Source: Leptotrichiaceae bacterium
GTDB taxonomy: Bacteria > Fusobacteriota > Fusobacteriia > Fusobacteriales > Leptotrichiaceae
Assembly: GCA_018060185.1 (NCBI GenBank)
Contig: JAGOWQ010000001.1
Location: forward strand, 54,248-118,247
Length of the DNA stretch: 64,000 bases
Direction: 5' to 3'
The translations under genes were made by a program, and so were the position numbers. The notes under the pieces were generated by a model. It saw only the letters and a list, made by a program, of their open reading frames with translations. It was not told the origin of the DNA and did not search any database. Each line of letters opens with the position of its first letter. Within the stretch, counting starts at the first letter, position 1. Shown piece by piece: positions 45,656 through 54,530 of the stretch.

Positions 45656-45760
45656 ATGAATTTAGATATTAAAGAACAAAAAACAATAGCTGAATTAAGA
45701 TCTAATACTTTAGATTTTTTGGTTAATATTAGTTTTTTATATGAATATTCGCATATCTAA
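45656..45760 (+). CDS. Small open frame, 34 residues, strong ribosome site
   Basis: ATG at 45656 follows GGAGG by five bases. A plausible promoter lies upstream (TTGATT, 17 bases ending in TGT, TAGACT around 45579-45607). The peptide MNLDIKEQKTIAELRSNTLD then ends after about 34 residues. The first 20 residues look like a coding helix, and the tail does not, so this may be the start of a broken gene. Not recognised. Confidence 0.45.
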   Translation: MNLDIKEQKTIAELRSNTLDFLVNISFLYEYSHI

Positions 45761-45910
45761 TCATCTTTTCTATATTAATTATTTTTTAAATTATTGCTAT
45801 TATAAATTCTTTTTTAAGAAAATAATTTGAGATACCTTATTTGAATAAAATTATTAATTTATTATTTATTGAAGAATGAAAAAATAATAAATATTATTTA
45901 ATGTATAAAT

Positions 45911-45950
45911 AAAAAATACTTTTATTAAACCTAAAAGTATTTTTTATTTT
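45911..45950. terminator. Bidirectional terminator before ridA end
   Basis: AAAAAATACTTTT (45911-45923) and AAAAGTATTTTTT (45933-45945), 9-base loop, T runs both ways. Ends ridA on the minus strand and the small frame on the plus strand. Confidence 0.85.
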
Positions 45951-45962
45951 TTTATAATTTTT

Positions 45963-46325
45963 CTATTTTAAATAAGCAATAGCTTCTATTTCAACCAGTG
46001 CTCCCAAAGGTAGTTTTCCTACTTCAAAGGCTGATCTTGCTGGATATGGTGCTGAAAAATATCCTGCATAAATTTCATTTACTGTTTTGAAATCTTCTAT
46101 ACTATCTAAAAGAATCATTGTTTTTACAACATTTGATGTTGTGAGTCCGTTATTTTCTAAAATAGCTGTTAAATTTTCTAAAACTTGTTTTGTTTGTCCT
46201 TCAACTGTTGTTTCTTCTATTTTCTGTGTCTCAGGATTTATAGCTATTTGCCCTGAAATATATAAGAAATCTCCTACTTGTCTAAAAGCTGAATAAGGTC
46301 CTACTGCGTTTGGTATTTTTTTCAT
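45963..46325 (-). CDS. ridA: RidA family reactive enamine/imine deaminase
   Basis: 120-residue cytosolic enzyme (YjgF/YER057c/UK114) that hydrolyses 2-aminoacrylate and similar enamines made by PLP enzymes. GPYSAFRQVGDFLYISGQI at the start, and PARSAFEV with the substrate-binding Arg near residue 103, LGALVEIEAIA at the end. AGGAGG lies before the ATG. Confidence 0.95.
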   Translation of the reverse strand: MKKIPNAVGPYSAFRQVGDFLYISGQIAINPETQKIEETTVEGQTKQVLENLTAILENNGLTTSNVVKTMILLDSIEDFKTVNEIYAGYFSAPYPARSAFEVGKLPLGALVEIEAIAYLK

Positions 46326-46451
46326 ATACTTTATCCTCCTACAAAAAATTATCTTACCTATATTTTAACACATATTTTTATTTTAGCAATATTTATTTTA
46401 TTCATTTAAAAAACAAATAATTGTTATATATAATAAATACCATTTAATTTA

Positions 46452-46479
46452 TTGACTTTTATCCTTTATGAGTTATAAT
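46452..46479 (+). promoter_or_regulatory. Promoter of hpf
   Basis: TTGACT (46452-46457), 16 bases, TATAAT (46474-46479). Confidence 0.75.
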
Positions 46480-46508
46480 ATTATTGACATAAGAGAGGAC
46501 GTGGTATT

Positions 46509-46829
46509 ATGAAAATTATCATTAGCGGAAAACAACTTAAAATTACAGATGCAATCAAAACTTACGCTGAGGAGAAAATAGAAAAAATTTCCAAGTATAC
46601 TGATGCTATTACGGAAGTGGATGTTGTCTTATCAGTAGTAAATACTAAATCAGAAGGTGAAGTACACAAAGCCGATGGATTAGTTTATGCTAGTGGAACA
46701 AAGATTAAAATTGAAGCTGAAAGTAGTGATCTTTATGCAGCAATTGATGATTTATCAGATAGATTAGAAAGGCAAGTGAGAAAATATAAAGAAAAACAAA
46801 AAGATCATAATAAAAAAGGAAATCGTTAA
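46509..46829 (+). CDS. hpf: Ribosome hibernation promoting factor, short form
   Basis: 106 residues that bind the 30S decoding region and help form inactive ribosome dimers. MKIIISGKQLKITDAIKTYAEEK opens the fold, and DLYAAIDDLSDRLERQVRKYK is the helix typical of the family. The C-terminal dimerisation domain of the long form is missing, so this is the short (YhbH/Hpf-like) form; a partner protein (RMF) is not in the window. GAGAGGA lies about ten bases before the ATG. Confidence 0.93.
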   Translation: MKIIISGKQLKITDAIKTYAEEKIEKISKYTDAITEVDVVLSVVNTKSEGEVHKADGLVYASGTKIKIEAESSDLYAAIDDLSDRLERQVRKYKEKQKDHNKKGNR

Positions 46830-46875
46830 TTAAATTAAATAATATAGTCATATATAATTAAGTTATTAAATATAA

Positions 46876-46916
46876 AAAAGTGCATTTAATGAACAAAACA
46901 TTCTGCACTTTTCTTT
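46876..46916. terminator. Terminator between hpf and rnmV
   Basis: AAAAGTGCA (46876-46884) pairs with TGCACTTTT (46904-46912); T run follows. Serves the converging genes. Confidence 0.8.
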
Positions 46917-46918
46917 AT

Positions 46919-47494
46919 TTAATAAATTTTTTTTATTGCATTATCAAACTTTTCTTTAGATATGTTAAAAGAATTTAGAGCATTTAGTAATTGCTTAGAA
47001 TTATAATATCCTATTTTTAAAATATCCCCTAAGATTATTCTTCTTTCTTTAGAATTTTTATTAAAACATAAATTATTATCTATTAAATCTTTTATTGTGA
47101 AAACATAATTTGAATTTTCATTTTTAAAAATTTTATTATTACTTAATTCTACTGTATTTTTTAAAGCTTCTAATATTATATTATCTTTTGCATTTTCAAC
47201 ACCAATATTATTACCTTTCAAAGCATCTTTTCTACTTATAAAAGCGTGTTTTATATTAGGAATTTTTTCTTTAATCTTATCTCTTATTTTTTTCCCTGCA
47301 AAATCAGGATCTGTTAATAAAACTAATTCATTTTCTTTAGATAATTCAACTAATTTTTCTATCGTTTTTTTATTCATTCCAGAAAAACCATTTAAAGATA
47401 TTATATGGCTATCTATAACTCTTTTTACAGCTGTTACATCGTCTCTTCCTTCTACAATAATTATTTCTTTTATCTTTATTTTTTTATTTTCCAT
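46919..47494 (-). CDS. rnmV: Ribonuclease M5
   Basis: Matures 5S rRNA. 191 residues with an N-terminal Toprim domain: IIIVEGRDDVTAVKR (catalytic Glu), SLNGFSGMNKKTIEK and LLTDPDFAGKKIR (DxD). C-terminal helix KIGYYNSKQLLNALN is the usual DUF4093-like part. It follows pepD by 13 bases. Confidence 0.93.
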   Translation of the reverse strand: MENKKIKIKEIIIVEGRDDVTAVKRVIDSHIISLNGFSGMNKKTIEKLVELSKENELVLLTDPDFAGKKIRDKIKEKIPNIKHAFISRKDALKGNNIGVENAKDNIILEALKNTVELSNNKIFKNENSNYVFTIKDLIDNNLCFNKNSKERRIILGDILKIGYYNSKQLLNALNSFNISKEKFDNAIKKIY

Positions 47495-47507
47495 ATGATA
47501 ACATTAC

Positions 47508-48998
47508 CTATTCTATGTTATAATCTTCTAAAATTTTTAATAACAGATCCCAAGTTTCTCCAACAGATTTTATTTCCATTCTTTCTTCAGGTGTATGTGC
47601 ACCATATATATTAGGACCTATAGAAACTACATCCAGATTTTCTATATTATCAGCAAAAATACCACATTCAAGTCCAGCATGAATAGCTTTTATTTTTGCT
47701 TTTTTACCAGTTATTTTTTCAAAAGATTCCACTATTAAATCTCTTATTTTTGAATCTTCTCTGTACTCCCAAGAAGGGTATGAAGAATCTATTTTCATAT
47801 TTGCTTCGTGATTTCTTGTTAAATCAGTTATTTCATTTAATAAATTTTTTAATGATGAATTAACAGAACTTCTAGGAAGACCTTGTATTTTTATTTGAAA
47901 AGTTCCTGATTCTCTTATAGTTTTTATAACACCTAAATTTATAGAAGTTTCAACTAAACCTTCTATATTTTCACTCATTTTTAAAACTCCATTAGGAAAT
48001 TTATGTAAAAACGTTAATAAATTTAAAGTATCGTTATAATCTATTACCTCTTTATTTTCTTCCAAATCTTTTTCTGTTAATTCCTTAACTGCAAGTACAG
48101 GATTTTTATCGGAAACCTTAAAGTCTTTTAATATATTTGTAAAGGCTAATTCTGCTAATTTTTTAAATTCTTGAAAATTATCTCCATTTAAATCTACCGC
48201 TACATAAGATATAGCTTCTCTTGGTATAGCATTTACTTTTTCTCCACCATCAATATAACTTAAAGACATATTATATTTCTTACTTAGATGGTACAATGTT
48301 TCTGACAATATTTTATTTGAATTACCTAAATTCAAATGAATCTCAGCACCTGAATGTCCTCCTGAAAGTCCTTTAACTTCAATAGAAACTAAAGAATTTT
48401 TTTGTGTTTCTAATTTTTTAGACTCAAATATAAATTGAATAGAAGTCCTTGCACCACCAGCACTACTTACATAAACTTGACCGTATTCTTCTGTGTCTAG
48501 GTTTATTAATGTTTTTCCTTTAAATATTTCATAATCAAGGTTATTTACCCCTGACATTCCGTCTTCTTCATCTGACGTTATAATTACTTCTAAAGCAGGA
48601 TGTTTTATGTTATCGCTATCAAGTATAGCAAGAGCATATGCAACTGCTATTCCATTATCTGCACCTAATGTAGTTCCATCTGCTTTTAAAAAACCATCTT
48701 CTACAAATAATTTTATTCCTTCTTTTTCAAAATTAAACTTTGTTTCTTTATTTTTTTCCCATACCATGTCCATATGACCTTGTATTATTAGTGGTGAATA
48801 TTTCTCATAACCAAATGTTGCTTTCTTTTTTATTAGTATATTCAAAGCATTATCTTGAATTACTTCTAATTTTCTCTTTTTAGCAAATTCAAATAACCAG
48901 TCACTTATCATTTTTTCTTTTTTAGAACCTCTCGGTATTTTTGATATTTCATTAAAATAATGAAATACTTTTTCTGGATACAAATTTTCAATATTCAT
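47508..48998 (-). CDS. pepD: Aminoacyl-histidine dipeptidase (M20C)
   Basis: Zn-dependent dipeptidase of broad specificity, 496 residues. IIQGHMDMVWEKN near residue 75 (first His/Asp), TLGADNGIAVAYAL with the metal Asp, TSDEEDGMSG with catalytic Glu, and AIHAGLECGIFAD near residue 435 are all present. The central region (about 200-380) is the lid domain. GAGGGTG precedes the ATG. Confidence 0.95.
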   Translation of the reverse strand: MNIENLYPEKVFHYFNEISKIPRGSKKEKMISDWLFEFAKKRKLEVIQDNALNILIKKKATFGYEKYSPLIIQGHMDMVWEKNKETKFNFEKEGIKLFVEDGFLKADGTTLGADNGIAVAYALAILDSDNIKHPALEVIITSDEEDGMSGVNNLDYEIFKGKTLINLDTEEYGQVYVSSAGGARTSIQFIFESKKLETQKNSLVSIEVKGLSGGHSGAEIHLNLGNSNKILSETLYHLSKKYNMSLSYIDGGEKVNAIPREAISYVAVDLNGDNFQEFKKLAELAFTNILKDFKVSDKNPVLAVKELTEKDLEENKEVIDYNDTLNLLTFLHKFPNGVLKMSENIEGLVETSINLGVIKTIRESGTFQIKIQGLPRSSVNSSLKNLLNEITDLTRNHEANMKIDSSYPSWEYREDSKIRDLIVESFEKITGKKAKIKAIHAGLECGIFADNIENLDVVSIGPNIYGAHTPEERMEIKSVGETWDLLLKILEDYNIE

Positions 48999-49049
48999 TT
49001 TTTCACCCTCTCATTTATACTTTTTTATTTTTATTATTTAATAATTTTT

Positions 49050-49199
49050 TTATACTATAGAATCCATCAGTTCTTCTAGCTCTAACATTTCTTTTTGTGT
49101 TAGATCACTCCCTGATTTTAATTTTATAAGTATTTTATTATTTTCTCCCACAGAACTTTTTTCTAATAATTTTATTATAAGTTTTTTATAAAATTCCAC
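49050..49199 (-). CDS. Small protein, 49 residues
   Basis: GTG start at 49199 after AAGGAG. The sequence VEFYKKLIIKLLEKSSVGEN... ends with LEELMDSIV before TAA. It is amphipathic and helical, with acidic C-terminus, no signal or membrane part. Length and clean ribosome site, together with position between dinB and pepD on the same strand, make it a likely real gene. Not recognised. Confidence 0.6.
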   Translation of the reverse strand: MEFYKKLIIKLLEKSSVGENNKILIKLKSGSDLTQKEMLELEELMDSIV

Positions 49200-49243
49200 T
49201 TTTATTTCTCCTTTTATTTATTATTTTAAATCTTATTTTCATT

Positions 49244-50287
49244 TTAAGTTAAAGTTAGTTGCACAACATTACTTTTTGATATTGAACTTAAATGTATACC
49301 GATTAATCTGACATCGTCCTTTTTCTTAAGATTTCTAAAAGTTTTTTTTGCAACTTCAAATATTTCTTCCCAGTCTCTAGTGGATATTTTCAACGTTTTT
49401 GATTTTGTATATGTTTCAAAATTAGAATATCTTATTTTCAATGTAACTGTTTTAGCATATTCCTTTGTTTTTTCAAGTCTTTTACTTAATTTTTTTGACT
49501 GCATTCTTAGTTCATTTTCTAATTCTTTTGAATCATTTATATCTTGATTAAAAGTAACTTCATGCCCATAAGAATGTCTTTTTCTATTATTTTCAATCTC
49601 TGAAAAATGAAGTCCCCTTATAACATTATATAAATAAAGTCCTCTTTTATTTCCAAATTTTTTAATAAGATCACTTTTTTCTATTTTATATAATTCTGAA
49701 ACTTTTTTTATATTGAAAAGTGATAGTAACTCTCTTGTTTTCTTTCCTATCCCTGGAATAATAGAAAGATCTTTATCATAAATATATTCTAAAAAATGTT
49801 CTTTATCTTTAAATATAAAATATCCATTTGGTTTATTCAAATCACTTGCTATTTTAGCACTTACTTTGCTAAAGCCTATCCCTACAGAGCAAGTAAGTTT
49901 TACATTTTTATAAATATATTCTTTAAACTTTGTTATAAATCTTTTCAAATTGTCATTTTTTATGAACTCTGTTATTTCTATGTACCCTTCATCTATTGAA
50001 GTGAATTCACATTTTTTAGTTATTTTAAGTATAAGTTCTTGAATTTCTTTTCCTACTATTCCATAATAATTTTTCCTAATTATTACAAATTTCAACTGTG
50101 GGCATAATCTTTTTCCTTCTATAGCTGACATTGCAGACTTTACCCCGTATTTTCTTGCTTCATAACTTGCTGTTGTTATAATTCCATGACCAACAGCAAT
50201 AGGAATACCTCTTAATTTTGGATTATCTCTCTGCTCAACTGATGCAAAAAAAGCATCCATATCGTAGTGTAAATAAACCATATCCAT
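49244..50287 (-). CDS. dinB: DNA polymerase IV (Y-family)
   Basis: Error-prone translesion polymerase. 347 residues from ATG 50287 (AGGAG ten bases before it; a TTG one codon earlier has better spacing). LHYDMDAFFASVEQRD holds the first metal aspartates, and FTSIDEGYIEIT holds SxDE with a change to SIDEGYI. GIGFSKVSAKIASDLNKP and IPGIGKKTREL follow; the little-finger domain lies at about 240-345. The usual C-terminal clamp-binding motif appears as VVQLTLT. It starts 31 bases after the LolD-like gene. Confidence 0.93.
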   Translation of the reverse strand: MDMVYLHYDMDAFFASVEQRDNPKLRGIPIAVGHGIITTASYEARKYGVKSAMSAIEGKRLCPQLKFVIIRKNYYGIVGKEIQELILKITKKCEFTSIDEGYIEITEFIKNDNLKRFITKFKEYIYKNVKLTCSVGIGFSKVSAKIASDLNKPNGYFIFKDKEHFLEYIYDKDLSIIPGIGKKTRELLSLFNIKKVSELYKIEKSDLIKKFGNKRGLYLYNVIRGLHFSEIENNRKRHSYGHEVTFNQDINDSKELENELRMQSKKLSKRLEKTKEYAKTVTLKIRYSNFETYTKSKTLKISTRDWEEIFEVAKKTFRNLKKKDDVRLIGIHLSSISKSNVVQLTLT

Positions 50288-50318
50288 CAAAACGGAACTC
50301 CTTTCTTTCATTTTTGAA

Positions 50319-51002
50319 TTATAATAATCTAAACTCTCCTTTTTCAATTTTATACTTATTATTGGTAAGATTAGCTAATTCTAGACTATGAGTAACTATA
50401 ATTATAGATTGATTTTTTTCTTCATTGATTTTTTTAAAAAGATTATTTATTAAAAAGCTTGTTTCCGTATCTAAATTTCCTGTAGGCTCATCAGCTAATA
50501 TTATATCAGGATTATTTATCATAGACCTTGCAATAGCTACCCTTTGTTTTTCTCCACCTGAAAGTTCAAGAGGTTTATGAGCAGCTCTATGTTCGAGTCC
50601 AACTAAAACAAGAAGTTCTTCTGCTCTTTTTCTAATATCTTTTTTATCTTCATTTTTATTTATAAGAGCTGGTATCATTAGATTTTCGAGAGCTGAAAAT
50701 TCATTCAATAAATAATGAAATTGAAATACAAAACCTATTTTTTCATTTCTTATTTTATTTTTTATTTTTTCATTTTTTTGACTTATTTCTTCTCCATCTA
50801 TTTTTATAATACCATTTGTAGGTTGATCAAGAAGTCCTAAAATATTTAGTAATGTAGTTTTTCCACTTCCTGATTTACCTTGAATAGAGGCGAATTCTCC
50901 TTTTTTAAAAGACAAGTTTACGTCTTTTAAAATATGAATTTCTTCTGCTTTTGTTTTATAAATTTTATTTATATTTTCCAATTTTATTATGTCATTATTC
51001 AT
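50319..51002 (-). CDS. LolD-like ABC transporter ATP-binding protein
   Basis: 227 residues: Walker A GKSGSGKTTLLN, Q-loop FQFHYLLNEFSALEN, signature LSGGEKQRVAIAR, Walker B IILADEPTGNLD. Family of LolD/MacB/FtsE-type ATPases. Its start overlaps the permease gene by eight bases. With the permease and LolA-like protein nearby it likely helps lipoprotein release from the inner membrane; MacB-like functions are possible. Confidence 0.88.
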   Translation of the reverse strand: MNNDIIKLENINKIYKTKAEEIHILKDVNLSFKKGEFASIQGKSGSGKTTLLNILGLLDQPTNGIIKIDGEEISQKNEKIKNKIRNEKIGFVFQFHYLLNEFSALENLMIPALINKNEDKKDIRKRAEELLVLVGLEHRAAHKPLELSGGEKQRVAIARSMINNPDIILADEPTGNLDTETSFLINNLFKKINEEKNQSIIIVTHSLELANLTNNKYKIEKGEFRLL

Positions 51003-52158
51003 ATTTTAATGCCTCCACTGGTTTCATTTTTGCAGCTCTAGATGCAGGATAAATAGTAGATATAAATACAACTATAAAAGCCACAATATAAATTAATAGT
51101 AACTCTTTACTTGAAATATATAAAGGTAATTCATCTAAATAATAATAAGAATTACTCATATATATTTTAAATATCTTTTTAAAAGAATATAAAATCAAAG
51201 GTGATAATAAACTTGCTATTATCATTCCTGAAATACCTATTATAAGCCCTTCAATAGTAAATATATTTCTAATATGTCCGTTAGTATACCCTATTGATTT
51301 TAGTATACCTATATCCTTTATTTTTTCTCTTACTATCATATTTAATATAACAGAAACTGTAAAACATGCTATTATAAGCAGTAAACTCAATATTGCAATT
51401 AGTACAAATTTTTCAAACTGAACTGCACTTAATAGTCTTTGGTTAAGTTGTTTCCAACTTACAGCATCATATTCATAAGAAGAGAGTTCTTCTTTCACTT
51501 TTAATAGAGTATTTTCTATTTTTTGAGGATTATTTACTTTTATTCCTATTTCTGTAGCAACCTCTCCTCTTTCAGAAAGAATTTGCATTGTCTTTAATGG
51601 AATTATTATTAAATTGGCGTCATATTCTAAAAATCCCGTTTTAAATATACCTCTTACTATTAATTTTAATTCTTTATTTTCAGCAGATACTAAACTTATT
51701 TCATCCCCAACATTAATGCCCATTATTTTTGCAAATCCTTCGCCAACTAAAATAGAATTAAGATCTTTAATATCATTATTTCCATGTATCATTTTTAAAT
51801 TCAAATCATTTTTTACATTTTCGCTACTAATTCCATTTGCTAAAACTCCTTTAGCAAAATCATCTGATTTTACTATAGCTTGAGTATTTATTTGTGGAAT
51901 TACACTTTTTATATCCTTTATATTTTTTAATTTTTCTTCAATTTCAGTATAATTTTCTATTTGAGTATCCACACCATTTTTTATTAAAATATGAGGACTC
52001 AATGTCAATAATGAATTTATCATATTTTTTTCAAGTCCGTTTGATACTGTAAGAGATACTATAAATACTGTCATAGCTATAGCTACTCCTAATATAGAAA
52101 AAATACTTTGAAATTTTCTTTCTACTATGTGTCTAAATGCTATAAAAAACTCTATCAT
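50995..52158 (-). CDS. LolC/E-like FtsX-domain permease
   Basis: 387 residues with four membrane helices: one near the N-terminus (FSILGVAIAMTVFIVSLTVSNG) and three near the C-terminus, with a large periplasmic domain between, the LolC/E/FtsX layout. EFFIAFRHIVERKFQS is the start found in LolC/E proteins. Only one permease gene is present, so the complex may use a homodimer (LolF-type). Confidence 0.88.
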   Translation of the reverse strand: MIEFFIAFRHIVERKFQSIFSILGVAIAMTVFIVSLTVSNGLEKNMINSLLTLSPHILIKNGVDTQIENYTEIEEKLKNIKDIKSVIPQINTQAIVKSDDFAKGVLANGISSENVKNDLNLKMIHGNNDIKDLNSILVGEGFAKIMGINVGDEISLVSAENKELKLIVRGIFKTGFLEYDANLIIIPLKTMQILSERGEVATEIGIKVNNPQKIENTLLKVKEELSSYEYDAVSWKQLNQRLLSAVQFEKFVLIAILSLLLIIACFTVSVILNMIVREKIKDIGILKSIGYTNGHIRNIFTIEGLIIGISGMIIASLLSPLILYSFKKIFKIYMSNSYYYLDELPLYISSKELLLIYIVAFIVVFISTIYPASRAAKMKPVEALKYE

Positions 52159-52191
52159 TTTAATTCCTCTCTATTAATTTATTTTATTATA

Positions 52192-53619
52192 TTATTTAAC
52201 ATCGTCAGACATTTCAGAAGTTATGCTATAATTATTCATTAAGGCTAATTTTTGACTTTCAACTTCATTCACATCTAGTACTATTTGGTCTTCATTATCT
52301 GTTTCAAATATTATAAATTCTTTTTTAGTATTTTTAACCTTCTGAACAAAATCTTTGAAATCTTTATATGGTTCTCCATTAACTTTTACAATTATTTTAT
52401 TAGTTATGTCTGAATATCCTAAATTTACATCAAAAGGTAAAACTCTAACAAGGACTACTAATTCTTTATAATTTTTATATATTCCTTCTTTCTCATAAAT
52501 AGAATTTAAAATACCTCCTACAGATAGTATATATTTATTTGTTAATGGTTCAAATAGTAATCCCCCAAAAATCAAATATGAAGGAGGTGTTTCAAAGTTA
52601 ACATTTGTTACTACGCTATAATTTATTTTTTTATTTTCTAATCTTATTGTTCCTAATTTTCTTTGTTTGTCTCTTACTATTTCATAACTCAAATTATCTC
52701 CATATTTTTTTTGTTGATTAATATAAGTAAAATCTGTTTTTTCTCCTTTTCTAAACTCTATTGTTCCATCATACTCTATATCTTTATTATCTAACTTTAA
52801 TAAAACATCATTTTTTTGAAGAATTTTTTCAAAAGGAGAATTTTTAAAAATACTTTTTATTAATATTCCTTTGGAATTATTCTCAAGTCCTAGCATTCTT
52901 CTATGAGAGTTACTTTCAAGCTCACTCCACTCAAATCCCAAACTAGGTGGACCATCATAATTATTATCCTTTACATCATCTAAAAAATGACTAAGTATAT
53001 TTACAGGAATAAAATATCCTATATTATCTGCCATTGTTAATCCTGCAAAGGCAACACCTACAACTTTATCTTTATTTATTACAGGACCTCCACTATTACC
53101 GCTATTTATAGCAGCATCTGTTTGACCTATTAAAAATCTTTTTTCTGTTAATGTGTAAGATCTATGTTCCATCCTAGAAACAATACCTTGGGTGGTGCTT
53201 AATTTATCTCCACCTAAAGGATATCCATAAACTGTAACTTTATCTTGAATTTCAGGAAGTGTGCCTAGCTTCAAAGCTGTTGTTCCATTAAAGAAAGATT
53301 TATCTTCTAATTCTATTAGAGCTAAATCGTATTCTTCAGATATAAATTTCACTAATGCTTTGTATTTCTTGGAATCTCCTTCTTTCCTTATTTGTAAAAA
53401 TCTTGAATTTATTACCGCATGTGCATTTGTTATTATTTTATTTCCATCTATTATAAATCCTGTAGCTGTAGAATTAAATACTTCTCCGTATTGCCACGGG
53501 GAATTATAATTAAATATTTGATGTGATGAATATACTTTTACCAAAGCTTTGGTAATATTATTATTAGATAAACCTACCATACTGATGAACAACGATAAAA
53601 CTATTATTATTTTTCTCAT
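52192..53619 (-). CDS. Deg-type serine protease with PDZ domain
   Basis: 475 residues, signal peptide (about 1-18). Trypsin-like triad: His in TNAHAV, Asp in EYDLALIEL, Ser in INSGNSGGPV. One PDZ domain follows (about 235-310), and the C-terminal 150 residues are a domain seen in eukaryote-type DEG proteins (DEG2/9) and their bacterial relatives. A periplasmic quality-control protease is likely. The ATG at 53619 has no ribosome site directly before it; see the leader at 53626-53670. Confidence 0.85.
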   Translation of the reverse strand: MRKIIIVLSLFISMVGLSNNNITKALVKVYSSHQIFNYNSPWQYGEVFNSTATGFIIDGNKIITNAHAVINSRFLQIRKEGDSKKYKALVKFISEEYDLALIELEDKSFFNGTTALKLGTLPEIQDKVTVYGYPLGGDKLSTTQGIVSRMEHRSYTLTEKRFLIGQTDAAINSGNSGGPVINKDKVVGVAFAGLTMADNIGYFIPVNILSHFLDDVKDNNYDGPPSLGFEWSELESNSHRRMLGLENNSKGILIKSIFKNSPFEKILQKNDVLLKLDNKDIEYDGTIEFRKGEKTDFTYINQQKKYGDNLSYEIVRDKQRKLGTIRLENKKINYSVVTNVNFETPPSYLIFGGLLFEPLTNKYILSVGGILNSIYEKEGIYKNYKELVVLVRVLPFDVNLGYSDITNKIIVKVNGEPYKDFKDFVQKVKNTKKEFIIFETDNEDQIVLDVNEVESQKLALMNNYSITSEMSDDVK

Positions 53620-53625
53620 ATTTTT

Positions 53626-53670
53626 ATGAAAAATATATATAAAATATATATTATTTCATCCATTTCCTCT
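53626..53670 (-). promoter_or_regulatory. Leader of the Deg-type gene: Shine-Dalgarno, two-codon frame and hairpin
   Basis: Reading the minus strand: GAGAGG, six bases, ATG AAA TAA (53651-53659), an optimally placed two-codon frame. This ATG begins a 15-bp hairpin (ATGAAA...AATATATAT / ATATATATT...TTTCAT, 53626-53659). Six bases later is the gene's own ATG at 53619, which has no other ribosome site. Confidence 0.6.
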
Positions 53671-53712
53671 CTTAATTTTTTATTATATTTATGAAAACTA
53701 TTAAACAAACTC

Positions 53713-53740
53713 TAAAAAAATACCCAAAAGGGTATTTTTA
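53713..53740. terminator. Terminator after the FtsB-like gene
   Basis: AAATACCC-AAAA-GGGTATTT with a T run on the minus strand; the stem overlaps the end of the FtsB-like gene at 53738. Confidence 0.85.
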
Positions 53741-54013
53741 ATCTACTATTTTATAAGTAACTTCTCCTTCTTTTTTCAAATTTAGTCTATCTCTAGCTAC
53801 TCTTTCAATTTTTTCTTCTTCACTAAAATTCTTTATATTACTTTCTAATTTTTTCTTTTTTTCACTATACTCTGATACTTCTTTTTCTGTATTTTCAATT
53901 TCTATATTTACCTTCTTTTTCATAACGTAAAGACCTCCAGCTTGGTAAAATATAGCCACAATCATCATAAAAAAAATAATTTTAAATATAAACTGTATAT
54001 TCTTAAATCTCAT
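53738..54013 (-). CDS. FtsB/DivIC-family septum formation protein
   Basis: 91 residues: one membrane helix (about 9-28), a coiled coil (about 32-65: VNIEIENTEKEVSEYSEKKKKLES) and the C-terminal IERVARDRLNLKKEGE typical of FtsB/DivIC. Bridges FtsL and FtsQ in the divisome. It lies 35 bases after nrdR. Confidence 0.85.
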   Translation of the reverse strand: MRFKNIQFIFKIIFFMMIVAIFYQAGGLYVMKKKVNIEIENTEKEVSEYSEKKKKLESNIKNFSEEEKIERVARDRLNLKKEGEVTYKIVD

Positions 54014-54048
54014 TCTTAACTCCTATTTCTACTACTTTAACTGTTATG

Positions 54049-54510
54049 TTAAATATTTTTTTCTTTTTGAATTTTCTCTATTTCTTTTATAAAACTTTCT
54101 AAACTATCAAATTTTTTATAAACAGAAGAAAATCTAACATAAGCTATTTCGTCTAAATCTAATAAATAAGAGTTTATCATATCTCCCAGATCATTAGATT
54201 TTATTTCACCAGAAAATTCTGTGAGAATTTTTCTTTCTATTTTATCAATAACTTCCTCAATTTTCTCACGTTCTACATTTCTTTTTTCCAGTGCCCTGCT
54301 TATTCCTCTATAAACTTTATCCCTTGAATAAGGCTCTTTTGTATCACTTTTTTTTATAACATAAAGAGATAAATCAACTACTTTTTCATGAGTTGTAAAC
54401 CTTTTTTCACATTTTTCACATTCTCTACGTCTTTTTATTGAATTTCCATCTGAAAAAACCCTACTATCTACAACTTTGGTATTTTCATTTCCACAAAACG
54501 GACATCTCAT
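54049..54510 (-). CDS. nrdR: Transcriptional repressor NrdR
   Basis: 153 residues. Zinc ribbon MRCPFCGNENTKVVDSR...CEKCEKRFTTHE and an ATP-cone domain, the regulator of ribonucleotide reductase genes by ATP/dATP sensing. No NrdR boxes were sought systematically; no nrd genes lie in the window. AAGGGG precedes the ATG. Confidence 0.97.
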   Translation of the reverse strand: MRCPFCGNENTKVVDSRVFSDGNSIKRRRECEKCEKRFTTHEKVVDLSLYVIKKSDTKEPYSRDKVYRGISRALEKRNVEREKIEEVIDKIERKILTEFSGEIKSNDLGDMINSYLLDLDEIAYVRFSSVYKKFDSLESFIKEIEKIQKEKNI

Positions 54511-54530
54511 AATTTACCCCTTAAAAATTT

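Larger units (their letters stand above)
45521..45962. other. Gap between holA and ridA with a small open frame
   Basis: Besides the small frame at 45656-45760 and the terminator at 45911-45945, I see only AT-rich sequence. After the stop of the small frame another phase stays open for about 25 codons (HLFYINYFLNYCYY), which could mean a frameshifted longer gene. Confidence 0.5.
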
